DNA of 64,000 bases from a virus: positions 62,001-126,000 of the IMG/VR virus record IMGVR_UViG_3300026484_000053; one strand, 5' to 3'. Position numbers and translations under genes: made by a program. The notes below the pieces were generated by a model, which saw only the letters and a list, made by a program, of their open reading frames with translations, was not told where the DNA came from and searched no databases. Positions 23,753 to 32,962 of the stretch are shown one piece after another. Numbering within the stretch: position 1 is the stretch's first letter; every line of letters begins with the position of its first letter.

Positions 23753-24631
23753 ATGAAAGTAAACGAAACTGAAGGCATAGATGTAATTAATCAAGCCGAA
23801 CTATTAGGTAAGTTAGACAAGATAGTTCAGAAAAAATCGATAGCATATAGATGTAGTGATATGCAACCTCTTCAAGGTGGTAATGGAGTTATCTCTGGTA
23901 TAACTTATGACGCTGTACAAGACAAATTAAAAGTATTAAGTACTAATATTGAAGCTAGTACTGAAAGAATTAGAGCAGCACTTACTTCAGAAAGTACTGA
24001 AGACCTGAAAGCTATCTATGGAGAAGATATTATAGATGTTTTAGCATATTACTTAGCAGACGAACTTGTATACAGAATTGATACTAGATATCTTCAAATG
24101 ATAAAAACGAGAGCTAAAGCTTCTAAAAATCTTGTATTTAGTTCAGATTATGCGTTAGAACTAAATACAGTAATTAAAACTATTGTTATGAGAGTAAGCA
24201 AGTCTTTAAATGATCTTGCATTTAGTGATAGAAGAGCAAGTGGAGCGTTCTGTGTAGTTAATTCAGATGTTGCTGCGTTACTTGGATTCGATGCTCAAGG
24301 TGGTATTGATGGCGACTGTTCTTACCTTGGAGAATTAAGTGGAATTTCATTTTTTATTGACTTCACTAACGATAATTCTGGTACTGATGCTTGCGTATGT
24401 GGTATTAAAGGAAATGGAATTAACAGAGGAAGTACTGTTATAAGTCATTATAGAGAAGATTGGGTTAGCACTGTGGATCATACTAATGGATCTAACATTG
24501 AATTTCTTGTTGATAGAACAGCAATGAGTATTAATCCATTAGATAACGAGTTTTGGTTAGAAGGTGACGGAGAAAGCGCTTTCTTAGTAAAATTCGATGT
24601 TGATTTAACTGATGTGCATGCAGCTGTATAA
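23753..24631 (+). CDS. Second capsid-fold protein, possibly a gp24-like vertex protein, 292 aa
   Basis: The C-terminal half follows the same order of elements as the major capsid protein at 58450: SGAFCVVNSDVAALLG, a LSGISFFIDF strand, then a GIKGN turn and a closing FLVKFDVDL strand, matching VLLVSSNVVTVLEA, NGMTVVEDIF, VIYKGSN and ARRFSVVF. It lacks the N-terminal region of gp23-type proteins. T4 has gp24 as a vertex paralogue of gp23; the same job is likely here. It has its own late promoter cluster. Confidence 0.55.
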   Translation: MKVNETEGIDVINQAELLGKLDKIVQKKSIAYRCSDMQPLQGGNGVISGITYDAVQDKLKVLSTNIEASTERIRAALTSESTEDLKAIYGEDIIDVLAYYLADELVYRIDTRYLQMIKTRAKASKNLVFSSDYALELNTVIKTIVMRVSKSLNDLAFSDRRASGAFCVVNSDVAALLGFDAQGGIDGDCSYLGELSGISFFIDFTNDNSGTDACVCGIKGNGINRGSTVISHYREDWVSTVDHTNGSNIEFLVDRTAMSINPLDNEFWLEGDGESAFLVKFDVDLTDVHAAV

Positions 24632-24652
24632 CGCTGTGCACATTATGCGCAT

Positions 24653-24660
24653 TATAAATA
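24653..24660 (+). promoter_or_regulatory. Late promoter box TATAAATA
   Basis: Exact late box; predicted +1 near 24666, 15 nt before ATG 24681, with AGAGGAG as ribosome site. Confidence 0.78.
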
Positions 24661-24680
24661 AAATAAAAAGAGGAGTTTAG

Positions 24681-27146
24681 ATGGCTGGTATTATAACAGA
24701 AAACGAAAATCTAGAATTTCATGCTAAAGGTGCTAATTCTAAAGTAGTTTTTAAAGAAAATGATGTTGAAATAAACGTAGCTAAAATAGAAGATGTACAA
24801 GCTGTTAAGACAGAACTTACATCTTACGTTTATAGCCAAGCTGCTAGTAACGTTATAGATATTAAAGGTGTTAGTACTTCTAACGTAGTTAAGACTAAGA
24901 ACCATGCTGTAGTTACTTATACTGGGAATGGCGACACGCAAACAATTGAAACTGGTATATCAAGTGTTGACTTTACTCAACCAAATAATGGAAGTGGCTT
25001 TTATAATAAAAGAGTTGCTGGAGGCTTTGCAGTTATTGCTGATGATGCTGTAGATTTGATAGATAGTACTAACGATACGAGTTCAGTGGATAACTGGACT
25101 GCTGTAAATGATGCTAATTTAAGTGTAAGTAATGGAGTGTTAAGTGTTAACGCTGATGATACTGATTATCCATACGCAAAAAGAACATTCACGCTAAATA
25201 AAGGTAGTTATGCTATAAGTTGCACTGCTGAAGGTACTGCACCAAAGTTAAAAGTAATGACAGATGACGATATAACAAGCATTACACCTTTAATTAGTGG
25301 TTCTATGTTATATATAATAAATGTGCCTAATGATGATACTAATTATGTAATTAGACTCGAATGCGGTACATCTGACGATGATGCTACAGCTACATTTAGT
25401 AACCTATCGATATTACCCGTAGCTGGTAATGGAAGTGGTAGTTGTGTTGCTAATACTAGTAATGTTCATTTTAAGAGTAGGAGTAGTGAAGGAAATAATC
25501 AAATATATGATGGGCTAAGAGGAGTTCATCGTAGAGTATTCTCAAACTTAACTAATGTTGAGTTCCACGATGACACAGACGATTTATCAGAATTTACTTT
25601 AAATGGTGTAGTTATAGAAGGTGCTCAAGTTGGTCAAAATGAATTAGACGAAACATATGTACTATACCAAACACTGTTCACTCATATCAAGTGGGGAATG
25701 ACTTCACATAATAAATTCTATGTAGAAGCATACAATCCTGTTACTAAAGAAGGTACGATACTTTATAGTGGTTCAGCTAGTGCTGGTCATCAAGTTCCTC
25801 ATAGTGCTGGGGTTGAGTTGGGTTATACTGTTGTTAAGAACCTAGTAAGTGCTTCACAATGGCGAGTCAGCATCAAAGGTATAGCAGAAAATGGAAAGAA
25901 GATGCTCTTGAATACGGATAGTGCTAAGGTCTCTACTGGGTACTATTCAAATATAACAAGCACAAGTATTAATGGAGTTCAAACAAGCGATAACTACATG
26001 TTATATTACAAGTGTAAATCAGAAACATGGACAATAGGTACTTATATTGGTACAGGTAGTACCGGTAATAAGATTATTACTACTGATGTTAATGGTAAAG
26101 AAGTTAAGTTAAGAGATGTTGTTATTAAGAGGATTGATGATGTTGGTGATTGGGGAGTCTATAATAGTGAAACCTTAGTTAGGTTAGAGCTTAACACACC
26201 AGACAAAGAGGCAACTGATGGATATAGAGCTATACTGTTAGATTATGGTTTTGTTTTAAACACTTCAGCTGCAATAGTTAACGCACTAAACGGGCAATAC
26301 CTATATATGGGATATATCGACACAAATGCTACAACAACGCCTGATGATTCATATTATATGAAACCAACTCATAGTACAGACCCATTAGCGATAAGTACAA
26401 CTACTTTAAATAGTGACGTTTCTATAAGCGTATCTAAAGACGCTCTTGGTTACAAAAATGTTCTTAAGAATTTCAATCAAGTAATAGACGCATCTCAATT
26501 AGAAGATGGTAAGTACTACGTAGGTATTAAAGAAGACGGTACTAATATGTTCGTTAAAAACAAACCGATGTACAGAGATTATGAAGCTCAATTTGCTCAA
26601 GACAGCAGATATGTTCTTAAAGAAGGTAAATGGTACCTTGCAGAGACTGCTGAGTTACTTATTAATGGTACATTTAAAGATGGTACTACTAATGGATGGA
26701 GTGCTGTTAATGCTGAAATAAGTGTTGAAAATGGTATGTTAAAAGTAGATGATAGTGCTGACTCTGGTAGTTGGAGTAGTGCTAGGACTAATATTTTATT
26801 AGAAATCGGTAAAAGGTATTCTATTTCTATAGGTAATTTTTCTTCAAACGCCACTGACGTTACTAATAAAGTACATATTAGTATTTACAGTGGGTACAAT
26901 TGTGGATTAATGGCTACGGGGGATGTATACTATCACCATAACGGAACATCTTACGCAGAGTTCGTAGCCACTGCCAGCGAAAACACACTCTCTGTCGGAA
27001 TTCACCATGAGGATATTGCATACTTCGACAATATAAGCATATACAAAACACAACCAACATTAGGAACAACACCTGAAGCTATTACATGGTTATCTAAACC
27101 AGTTCAAGTTGCTAACGGAATAATACAAGACTTACCAAGTTCATAA
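24681..27146 (+). CDS. Tail fibre/receptor-binding protein 1, 821 aa
   Basis: A modular adhesin. The N-terminus is a short attachment region, then a repeated module with VVTYTGNGDTQ and HIKWGMTSHNKFYVEAYNPV (about residues 330-360), shared almost word for word with the fibres at 28664 and 39773. Near the end, FDNISIYKTQPTLGTTPEAI is also shared. Beta-rich composition with many Asp/Ser/Thr fits a trimeric fibre. It is followed directly by a C1q-like protein and a DUF4376 protein, the same order as at 28664. Confidence 0.8.
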   Translation: MAGIITENENLEFHAKGANSKVVFKENDVEINVAKIEDVQAVKTELTSYVYSQAASNVIDIKGVSTSNVVKTKNHAVVTYTGNGDTQTIETGISSVDFTQPNNGSGFYNKRVAGGFAVIADDAVDLIDSTNDTSSVDNWTAVNDANLSVSNGVLSVNADDTDYPYAKRTFTLNKGSYAISCTAEGTAPKLKVMTDDDITSITPLISGSMLYIINVPNDDTNYVIRLECGTSDDDATATFSNLSILPVAGNGSGSCVANTSNVHFKSRSSEGNNQIYDGLRGVHRRVFSNLTNVEFHDDTDDLSEFTLNGVVIEGAQVGQNELDETYVLYQTLFTHIKWGMTSHNKFYVEAYNPVTKEGTILYSGSASAGHQVPHSAGVELGYTVVKNLVSASQWRVSIKGIAENGKKMLLNTDSAKVSTGYYSNITSTSINGVQTSDNYMLYYKCKSETWTIGTYIGTGSTGNKIITTDVNGKEVKLRDVVIKRIDDVGDWGVYNSETLVRLELNTPDKEATDGYRAILLDYGFVLNTSAAIVNALNGQYLYMGYIDTNATTTPDDSYYMKPTHSTDPLAISTTTLNSDVSISVSKDALGYKNVLKNFNQVIDASQLEDGKYYVGIKEDGTNMFVKNKPMYRDYEAQFAQDSRYVLKEGKWYLAETAELLINGTFKDGTTNGWSAVNAEISVENGMLKVDDSADSGSWSSARTNILLEIGKRYSISIGNFSSNATDVTNKVHISIYSGYNCGLMATGDVYYHHNGTSYAEFVATASENTLSVGIHHEDIAYFDNISIYKTQPTLGTTPEAITWLSKPVQVANGIIQDLPSS

Positions 27147-27155
27147 GGAGAAATA

Positions 27156-27659
27156 ATGATACGTAAAGAAAGAGAAGAAATCCTTGAGAATGTTCAAGGC
27201 GGTACAGAGTTTACAGGAGCCATTGTAGCTCCTGAGATGGAATGCGACACAATGATAATGAAAGATAGACCTATGTTCTTTGCTGGTAGAAATGCTGGAC
27301 ATATAGATACAGATATTATTATAGACTTTAACGATGTTCAAATAGATACACATAATGCTTACAAAGGTGGTATTTGGGTTTGTCCTAAGGACGGGGTTTA
27401 TAGTATTGAATTATTATTTTCAGTAATACTGCAAGAAGGGGTTATAGAAATACAAATACGTTATCCTCGTTCAAGACATTTATTGCAATTAAATGATGAT
27501 ACCTCTAATGGAATAAGATGTATATCATACGCTAAAACCATTAAATTTAAAGAAGGCGATACTTGGTATGTTAAATCAAATAACACAGATGATAATGAGT
27601 ACATTTATGGTAGTAGCTCGAATTATACAAACCTATCAATAAGCTACCTAGGAGCATAA
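27156..27659 (+). CDS. C1q-like fibre tip protein 1, 167 aa
   Basis: THNAYKGGIWVCPKDGVYSI, with later TNLSISYLGA, is a jelly-roll pattern of C1q/TNF-like domains (GxYxI strand, closing YLG). The equivalent domain is fused to the C-terminus of the fibre at 39773-42667, so here it is presumably a separate tip protein that assembles with the fibre at 24681. GGAG precedes ATG. Close paralogue of 30943-31464. Confidence 0.6.
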   Translation: MIRKEREEILENVQGGTEFTGAIVAPEMECDTMIMKDRPMFFAGRNAGHIDTDIIIDFNDVQIDTHNAYKGGIWVCPKDGVYSIELLFSVILQEGVIEIQIRYPRSRHLLQLNDDTSNGIRCISYAKTIKFKEGDTWYVKSNNTDDNEYIYGSSSNYTNLSISYLGA

Positions 27660-27660
27660 A

Positions 27661-28110
27661 ATGATAATACAAAACAAAGACAATAAAATAACAATAATTT
27701 CTGAAACAGCTACAGAGTTACTTCCCATACACAAAGAACTAGGTTACGAACTTATGCCTAAACCTGATTTCGATGTAAGAACTAAGTTACATTTAGTTGA
27801 TGGCGTTCTTAAAGAAGATACTCAAGAAGTTCAAAGATTAGATCAAGCCGCTACGCACAAAGAACAAAAAGCTCAAAAACTTAAAGCTCTTAAAGAACTT
27901 ACAGTTACTACAGAAGCAGGTAATACATTTGATGCTGACGACCAGTCAAGAGCCAACATGAATGAAGCTATTACGGCAGCTGCAGTACTTGGATTAACAG
28001 AAAGTCCTTGGAAACTACATGATAACTCAGTAGTAACTATAAGCGTAGATGAGATTAAAGAGGCACTTGCACTAGGAATAGTAGAAAAGGGTGCTATCGT
28101 ACTAGGTTAA
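27661..28110 (+). CDS. Tail fibre assembly-like protein with DUF4376 domain, 149 aa
   Basis: The N-terminus (IIQNKDNKITIISET) is shared with the paralogue at 31466. The C-terminal part, from about residue 75 (LKELTVTTEAGNTFDADDQS then NMNEAITAAAVLG), is the DUF4376 pattern found next to phage tail fibres, probably a fibre chaperone or cap. It follows the C1q-like gene by 1 nt. Confidence 0.65.
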   Translation: MIIQNKDNKITIISETATELLPIHKELGYELMPKPDFDVRTKLHLVDGVLKEDTQEVQRLDQAATHKEQKAQKLKALKELTVTTEAGNTFDADDQSRANMNEAITAAAVLGLTESPWKLHDNSVVTISVDEIKEALALGIVEKGAIVLG

Positions 28111-28114
28111 AGTT

Positions 28115-28624
28115 ATGCACGAACTAGAGTCTAACGAGTATATTGTTAGAGTACCTGTAAAGGTACTCATGTATAAGGGTACTTCTAAAGACAATCCTAA
28201 GAGTACTATAACGGACAAATCAATTTCTTGGTGGACTAACTCAATGTACAGCCATTGCGAGATTGTAGTTAACCGTACTCATATTACAGTAGCACCTGAA
28301 ACTGGTATAGTAATAGACGACGCAATACCAGAAGATAAAACGCCCAAAGTGTGGGATATTATCGAACTATCGTATGAGGTTACGCAAAAACAATACCTGG
28401 ATTGTATGCAGTTCATTCATTCTCTTGAAGACGCAGAATACGATTGGAAAGGAATACTACTATGCCAGTTCTTGAAGATAGGTCTTGATAGAACTGACAA
28501 GTGGTACTGTTCTGAACTTGTAAGCAAGATATTACAGATACTCGGAGAAGAGAAAATGTATTATATAGAACCTCATAGAATTAATCCAGGTGACGTGTCA
28601 GAAATACTTACTGGTATGAGATAA
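28115..28624 (+). CDS. Papain-like (YiiX/NlpC-P60 superfamily) hydrolase, 169 aa
   Basis: SHCEIV (His47) and WYCSELVSKIL (Cys132) occur in the permuted order, His before Cys, typical of YiiX-type enzymes in the NlpC/P60 superfamily. Such proteins cleave amide bonds in peptidoglycan or lipids. There is no signal peptide. The location between fibre modules suggests a virion-associated or fibre-linked hydrolase rather than the main endolysin, which is at 6862. The substrate cannot be inferred. Confidence 0.65.
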   Translation: MHELESNEYIVRVPVKVLMYKGTSKDNPKSTITDKSISWWTNSMYSHCEIVVNRTHITVAPETGIVIDDAIPEDKTPKVWDIIELSYEVTQKQYLDCMQFIHSLEDAEYDWKGILLCQFLKIGLDRTDKWYCSELVSKILQILGEEKMYYIEPHRINPGDVSEILTGMR

Positions 28625-28633
28625 CACGCTCAG

Positions 28634-28641
28634 TATAAATA
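28634..28641 (+). promoter_or_regulatory. Late promoter box TATAAATA
   Basis: Exact late box; predicted +1 near 28647, 17 nt before ATG 28664. Confidence 0.78.
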
Positions 28642-28663
28642 AAATCAAAACATAGGAGATTAC

Positions 28664-30943
28664 ATGGGAATTAAGATTAAAAGTCCTAATGGAGCACTAA
28701 TATTAGAAGCTCAAGATGGTGCAGATAACGCCACGGTAGTATTGCCGAGAGAACCCATAGCAACAGAAAGTCATGTTCAGACTAAGGTAACAGACGCTAC
28801 AACTATTTTAGACAGTAAAATCAATAATACACCAAGACAAATAGTTAGTAACGTACTGGTGAATAGTAATAGTGTAACTATAGATAATATAATAGTTACT
28901 AAAAATCACGCTGTGATTACTTATACGGGTATTGATGGCGATATATCAGTTCCAGTTGGTATTAATGCAGAATGGTTTACAGATTCAACTAATAGTTCAG
29001 ATTATTACTTAGATGGAGAAGAAGTAAAGCTACAGTCAGATGATAGTGTTATAGCTAGTGGAAGTTGTGTATTAAATTTAGTAAAAGTGAAAATCAAAAA
29101 GAGAAGTGGTGGAGATTTTGATGATGATAATTCTGCTAACTTTGTGTTTGATGGACTAAGACTTAAAACGGATGTTATTAAAACAGGCCAAACAGACGCA
29201 AGAGCAACAGTAGCGGGTATTGATTTTTCTGGTAGCAATATCATAATAAAAGGGAATGATGCTAATACTAATGAAATAGATAGTGAATATGTAATGGGTG
29301 TTACTTTATATACACATATCAAATGGGGAATGACTAGTCATAATAAATTCTATGTAGAAGCATACAATCCTGTTACTAAAGAGGGTATGATACTTTATAG
29401 TGGTTCAGGTAGTGCTGGGCATGAGATTAAACATAGTATGGGTGTTGAGTTGGATTATTTCGGTTATAAAAACTTAACATCTGCCATAGAATGGAGAGTT
29501 GGTACAAGATACAATGGTGGTACTAATAAGTATCTAGTGTTAAACACTGATGCTTCTATAGCTACTAATAGCGGACAGAATGAAAGCACAAACAACAGTA
29601 TTATATTCGGAACTTCTACTTCTTGTAATGCTTCAACTGATACCTACATAGCATACTACAAATGTAAATCAGAAACATTTACAATAGGTACTTATATTGG
29701 TACGGGAGCTAGTGGTAATAAGATTGTTACTACTGATGTAAATGGTAAAGAAGTTAAGTTACGAGATGTTGTTATTAAGAGGATTGATGATGTTGGTGAT
29801 TGGGTAGTACTTGATAGTGCAAGAAACGACGCTGATTTAACATTGAATGGGTCTGGAGCAGAAGAATCAAGACATAAGCTAAATTATACTACAGGTTATA
29901 TTGTAATTGATGACACTTCCACTTATGGTGGTGGTATTAACAAGCTAAACGCTCAATACCTATATATGGGGTACATAGACACAAATGCTACAATAACACC
30001 TGACGATAGTTATTACAATAAACCAGTAGATAGTTCAGATGTAGATGCAACAGACACAACTACAACAACAGCAGATTATACAGTTGATACCATTGTAAAG
30101 GATAGTACAAGTGGTAAGATGTATAAAGCTATCGTTGATATAACGAGTGGGGATTTACTGACTAATACAGACAAGTTTAAAGCACTAAGTACATTATCGA
30201 TAACAGATGGTACATTTATAACAACTAATGGTATTGATGGTCAAGGCTATATTCATTCAACTGAAAAGTTTACTGGAACTATTGATTTTAGTGGCGTTAG
30301 TGATGGACTTAAATGGGTAGGTAAAAGAGGTACTAACTTTGTATTTGAAGATAAGAAGCCTATGAATGGTTTATATACAAAAACAAGTGCTGATGATAAT
30401 AGATTAGTTAATATTGATGGTAAATTATATGATACTGTTGGTGGTGAACTGGTTGTAGGTGGTAACTTTGATACACAAGCTGATGTTGATTTAATAAACA
30501 GTACTACTGGTACAGTATCATTATCAAGTGGAAAACTAAGGGTAACACAAGATGGCTCAATTGGTGAAGCTTATACTCAATATATAGACACGATAATAGG
30601 AGAAGAATATATAATCTCTTGTAATGACATAGGAGGTACTGCTAATGGGTATTTTTTCCCTGTAAAATCAGATGATAGTTATTATCTATCGCTGGGCTAT
30701 AACACTACAGGAAACTTAAGTGGAACATTTATAGCGTCTGAAACAACTGCACGTGTTAAGTTTAGAGTTATTGATGGTACTGATGACTATGCAGAGTTCG
30801 ACAATATAAGTGTATATAAAATAAAACCAACACTAGGAACACTACAAGAACCAACAGCGTTCCTAAAGTATCCAGTTATGGTCGCAAGTGAAACACCTAT
30901 GCATATAGTAAAACCAATGACAAATAGAACAAGGAGAGTATAA
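28664..30943 (+). CDS. Tail fibre/receptor-binding protein 2, 759 aa
   Basis: Same modular plan as the fibre at 24681: an N-terminal attachment region (MGIKIKSPNGALILEAQDG), the HIKWGMTSHNKFYVEAYNPV block (about residue 216), TFITTNGIDGQGYIHSTEKF shared with the fibre at 39773, and a final FDNISVYKIKPTLGT. The N-terminus differs from fibre 1, so the two may occupy different positions or be alternatives. Followed by a C1q-like protein (TAATG overlap) and a DUF4376 protein. Confidence 0.8.
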   Translation: MGIKIKSPNGALILEAQDGADNATVVLPREPIATESHVQTKVTDATTILDSKINNTPRQIVSNVLVNSNSVTIDNIIVTKNHAVITYTGIDGDISVPVGINAEWFTDSTNSSDYYLDGEEVKLQSDDSVIASGSCVLNLVKVKIKKRSGGDFDDDNSANFVFDGLRLKTDVIKTGQTDARATVAGIDFSGSNIIIKGNDANTNEIDSEYVMGVTLYTHIKWGMTSHNKFYVEAYNPVTKEGMILYSGSGSAGHEIKHSMGVELDYFGYKNLTSAIEWRVGTRYNGGTNKYLVLNTDASIATNSGQNESTNNSIIFGTSTSCNASTDTYIAYYKCKSETFTIGTYIGTGASGNKIVTTDVNGKEVKLRDVVIKRIDDVGDWVVLDSARNDADLTLNGSGAEESRHKLNYTTGYIVIDDTSTYGGGINKLNAQYLYMGYIDTNATITPDDSYYNKPVDSSDVDATDTTTTTADYTVDTIVKDSTSGKMYKAIVDITSGDLLTNTDKFKALSTLSITDGTFITTNGIDGQGYIHSTEKFTGTIDFSGVSDGLKWVGKRGTNFVFEDKKPMNGLYTKTSADDNRLVNIDGKLYDTVGGELVVGGNFDTQADVDLINSTTGTVSLSSGKLRVTQDGSIGEAYTQYIDTIIGEEYIISCNDIGGTANGYFFPVKSDDSYYLSLGYNTTGNLSGTFIASETTARVKFRVIDGTDDYAEFDNISVYKIKPTLGTLQEPTAFLKYPVMVASETPMHIVKPMTNRTRRV

Positions 30944-31464
30944 TGAGTGATTATAAAGATTGGACAGATAGAGAGTTACCATCAAGTGTGATGGATACTC
31001 TGGAGGTAGATGATTTAGCAGTTAATTATGAGATTGTATGTGCTGACTTGAAGATGACTGATAGACCTATGTTCTTTGCTGGTAGGACTGCTGGTAATAT
31101 AGATACAGATATTATTATAGACTTTAACGATGTACAAGTAGATACACATAACGCTTATAGTGGTGGTGCTTGGGTTTGTCCTAAGGATGGTGTTTATAGT
31201 ATAATATCTAATATTTTTATGTATATATCTTCTTCAGATTATAGTACTTTTGCAATAATGTATATAAACAATGACATAGTGCAAATAACTTATCAAAGAG
31301 ATACTGATGTTAGTGGAGATAGGCACTCAGTAATAGTATCGAGTAGAGAACTTAAAAAAAATGACTTAGTTTTTATAAAATCATACGCAGTTAATGGAGA
31401 TGAATATATAAGCGGTACAGACTCTGCTAGAACAAACCTATCAATAAGCTACCTAGGAGCATAA
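30943..31464 (+). CDS. C1q-like fibre tip protein 2, 173 aa
   Basis: Paralogue of 27156-27659, sharing DRPMFFAGR, the DTDIIIDFNDVQ strand, WVCPKDGVYSI and LSISYLGA. The N-terminal linker and the middle strands differ, which is where receptor specificity would be expected. Start overlaps the fibre 2 stop. Confidence 0.6.
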   Translation: MSDYKDWTDRELPSSVMDTLEVDDLAVNYEIVCADLKMTDRPMFFAGRTAGNIDTDIIIDFNDVQVDTHNAYSGGAWVCPKDGVYSIISNIFMYISSSDYSTFAIMYINNDIVQITYQRDTDVSGDRHSVIVSSRELKKNDLVFIKSYAVNGDEYISGTDSARTNLSISYLGA

Positions 31465-31465
31465 A

Positions 31466-31912
31466 ATGATAATACAAAACAAAGACAATAAAATAACAAT
31501 CGTATCAATGGCAGATAAACTACTGCCGATACACGAAACACTAGGGTATGAACTTATGGCTAAACCTGATTTCGATGTGCAAGGACAAAAATTACATTTA
31601 GTAGATGGTATTTTAGCAATAGATACAGAACTTACAAATGAGTTAGCTACTAAACAGCTTATTAAAGAAATGGAGAAGTCTGTACAAGGACTGATTGATT
31701 CAACAGCTAAAGGATTAGGTTATGATAACATGAACTCAACAGCTAAGTATTTACGTCCTAATAGTCCGTTCTACGATGAGTGTATTGCGCTAGGCGACTG
31801 GACAGATGCAGTATGGGCCAAAGTATACGAAGTACAGGCTGATGTTGACTCAGGTGCCGAATCACCTACTATAGAAGAATTACTTGAATTAATGCCTGTT
31901 TACGGTGCGTAA
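31466..31912 (+). CDS. Fibre assembly-like protein, 148 aa
   Basis: The first third (IIQNKDNKITI, LPIHETLGYELMAKPDFDV) is paralogous to 27661-28110, but the C-terminus diverges after about residue 60, has no DUF4376 pattern and contains LGYDNMNSTAKY with DWTDAVWAKVYEVQ, a pattern seen in other short phage fibre-cap proteins. The 5' end lies in a 69-bp exact repeat of the other locus, so the C-terminus was probably exchanged. Confidence 0.6.
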   Translation: MIIQNKDNKITIVSMADKLLPIHETLGYELMAKPDFDVQGQKLHLVDGILAIDTELTNELATKQLIKEMEKSVQGLIDSTAKGLGYDNMNSTAKYLRPNSPFYDECIALGDWTDAVWAKVYEVQADVDSGAESPTIEELLELMPVYGA

Positions 31913-31918
31913 TTAAAC

Positions 31919-32101
31919 TTGAACGCCTTAACTAACATATACCAGAAGGACCTATACGAAATTATAGGTCCTAAAGACAGAGGTAATGCAGATATAGTAG
32001 TAAAGCAACGAGTAGAAGTTAAATCTTACAAGTCTCCTCAGTATCTGGGGTTTATGCGAATACCAAAGTTCTTCATAAAGAACAAGATGCATAACTTTTA
32101 A
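31919..32101 (+). CDS. Possible small protein, 60 aa, TTG start
   Basis: No family recognised. The start is a TTG 4 nt after the previous stop codon with no clear ribosome site, so expression would depend on coupling. The sequence (YQKDLYEIIGPKDRGNADIV) looks protein-like and ends IKNKMHNF. It may be the remnant of a larger gene or a real small late gene. Confidence 0.4.
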   Translation: MNALTNIYQKDLYEIIGPKDRGNADIVVKQRVEVKSYKSPQYLGFMRIPKFFIKNKMHNF

Positions 32102-32142
32102 ATACAAGGTACTGAATACAAGGTACTGAATACAAGGTACTG
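32101..32142 (+). repeat. 14-bp tandem repeat, three exact copies
   Basis: AATACAAGGTACTG is repeated three times in a row, between the small frame and the near-consensus late box GATAAATA at 32150-32157. Confidence 0.9.
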
Positions 32143-32180
32143 AATTAAAGATAAATAAACCAAAATATTAGGATGATAAT

Positions 32181-32630
32181 ATGAACACAACTTTCCAAGA
32201 ATTAGTACAAAACTTTAAAATAAAGTCTCCACTTGTGTCAGAAGAACAAGAAGCATGGACTAGAGAAGATCTGCATGATATTATAGATTTCTTATACGAA
32301 GAAGACTTTGAAGATGCAGTAGAAGCTCTTATTGACTTTATAGACGACGAAGACTTAGAAGATCTTGAAGACGAACTAGACAAAGACGTTACTGAGAAAA
32401 TGTCAGCTTCATCTAAACGTGACGCTGCAAAAGGTAGACGTAAAGCTTCTTTTAAGAACAAAATGAGAAAGAAGAAAAAATGCCTACAAAAACACGGAGA
32501 TACTATCAAGAAATCAAACGGTAGAAAAACATGTAACGTTAAAGGTAAGCTTGTAAAAGGTATGTCTAGACAAGACAGAAAGTCTATGAGAAAAACTAGA
32601 CGCAAGAATAAAAACAAAATTACTTCGTAG
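32181..32630 (+). CDS. Bipolar acidic/basic protein, 149 aa
   Basis: No family recognised. Residues 20-70 are strongly acidic (EEDFEDAVEALIDFIDDEDL), residues 75-149 strongly basic with KKKK and repeated Arg/Lys pairs and CxxxxxxC-like spacing. Such charge split suits a DNA- or scaffold-binding virion protein, possibly packaged with DNA. It lies in the late gene block with a variant late box before it. Confidence 0.55.
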   Translation: MNTTFQELVQNFKIKSPLVSEEQEAWTREDLHDIIDFLYEEDFEDAVEALIDFIDDEDLEDLEDELDKDVTEKMSASSKRDAAKGRRKASFKNKMRKKKKCLQKHGDTIKKSNGRKTCNVKGKLVKGMSRQDRKSMRKTRRKNKNKITS

Positions 32631-32644
32631 AATAGTAGAGCATT

Positions 32645-32962
32645 ATGTTTAAAAAAATAGTACAATCTATATCTGAGTCACTTCAAAGTGACGGTTCTAT
32701 AGCAGATCTGCACTTACAAAAGTCTCATAGTAATAATTTATTAGAACTTAGTATGGATCTTAAGAGATCAGTAACGTTTGTTAAGTCTTTAGATTCTATT
32801 AAAGCTGAATACGAAGAATCTCAGTATGACGAGATAGAAAAACGATACGCTAAAATAGAGCAATCTTATACCAAAGACTTTCATAAGATACATAAAGATT
32901 TTGAAAAAGACATAAACTTATTATTACAGAAAATGGGTAAAGATATTAAAAAGGCATTCTAG
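32645..32962 (+). CDS. Predicted helical protein, 105 aa
   Basis: No family recognised. Residues 35-105 are predicted to be a continuous charged helix (heptad-like spacing in KRSVTFVKSLDSIKAEYEES and onward), so a coiled coil is likely. It sits between the bipolar protein and a large structural gene, all late. The start codon follows AGAGC with weak ribosome site. Confidence 0.55.
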   Translation: MFKKIVQSISESLQSDGSIADLHLQKSHSNNLLELSMDLKRSVTFVKSLDSIKAEYEESQYDEIEKRYAKIEQSYTKDFHKIHKDFEKDINLLLQKMGKDIKKAF

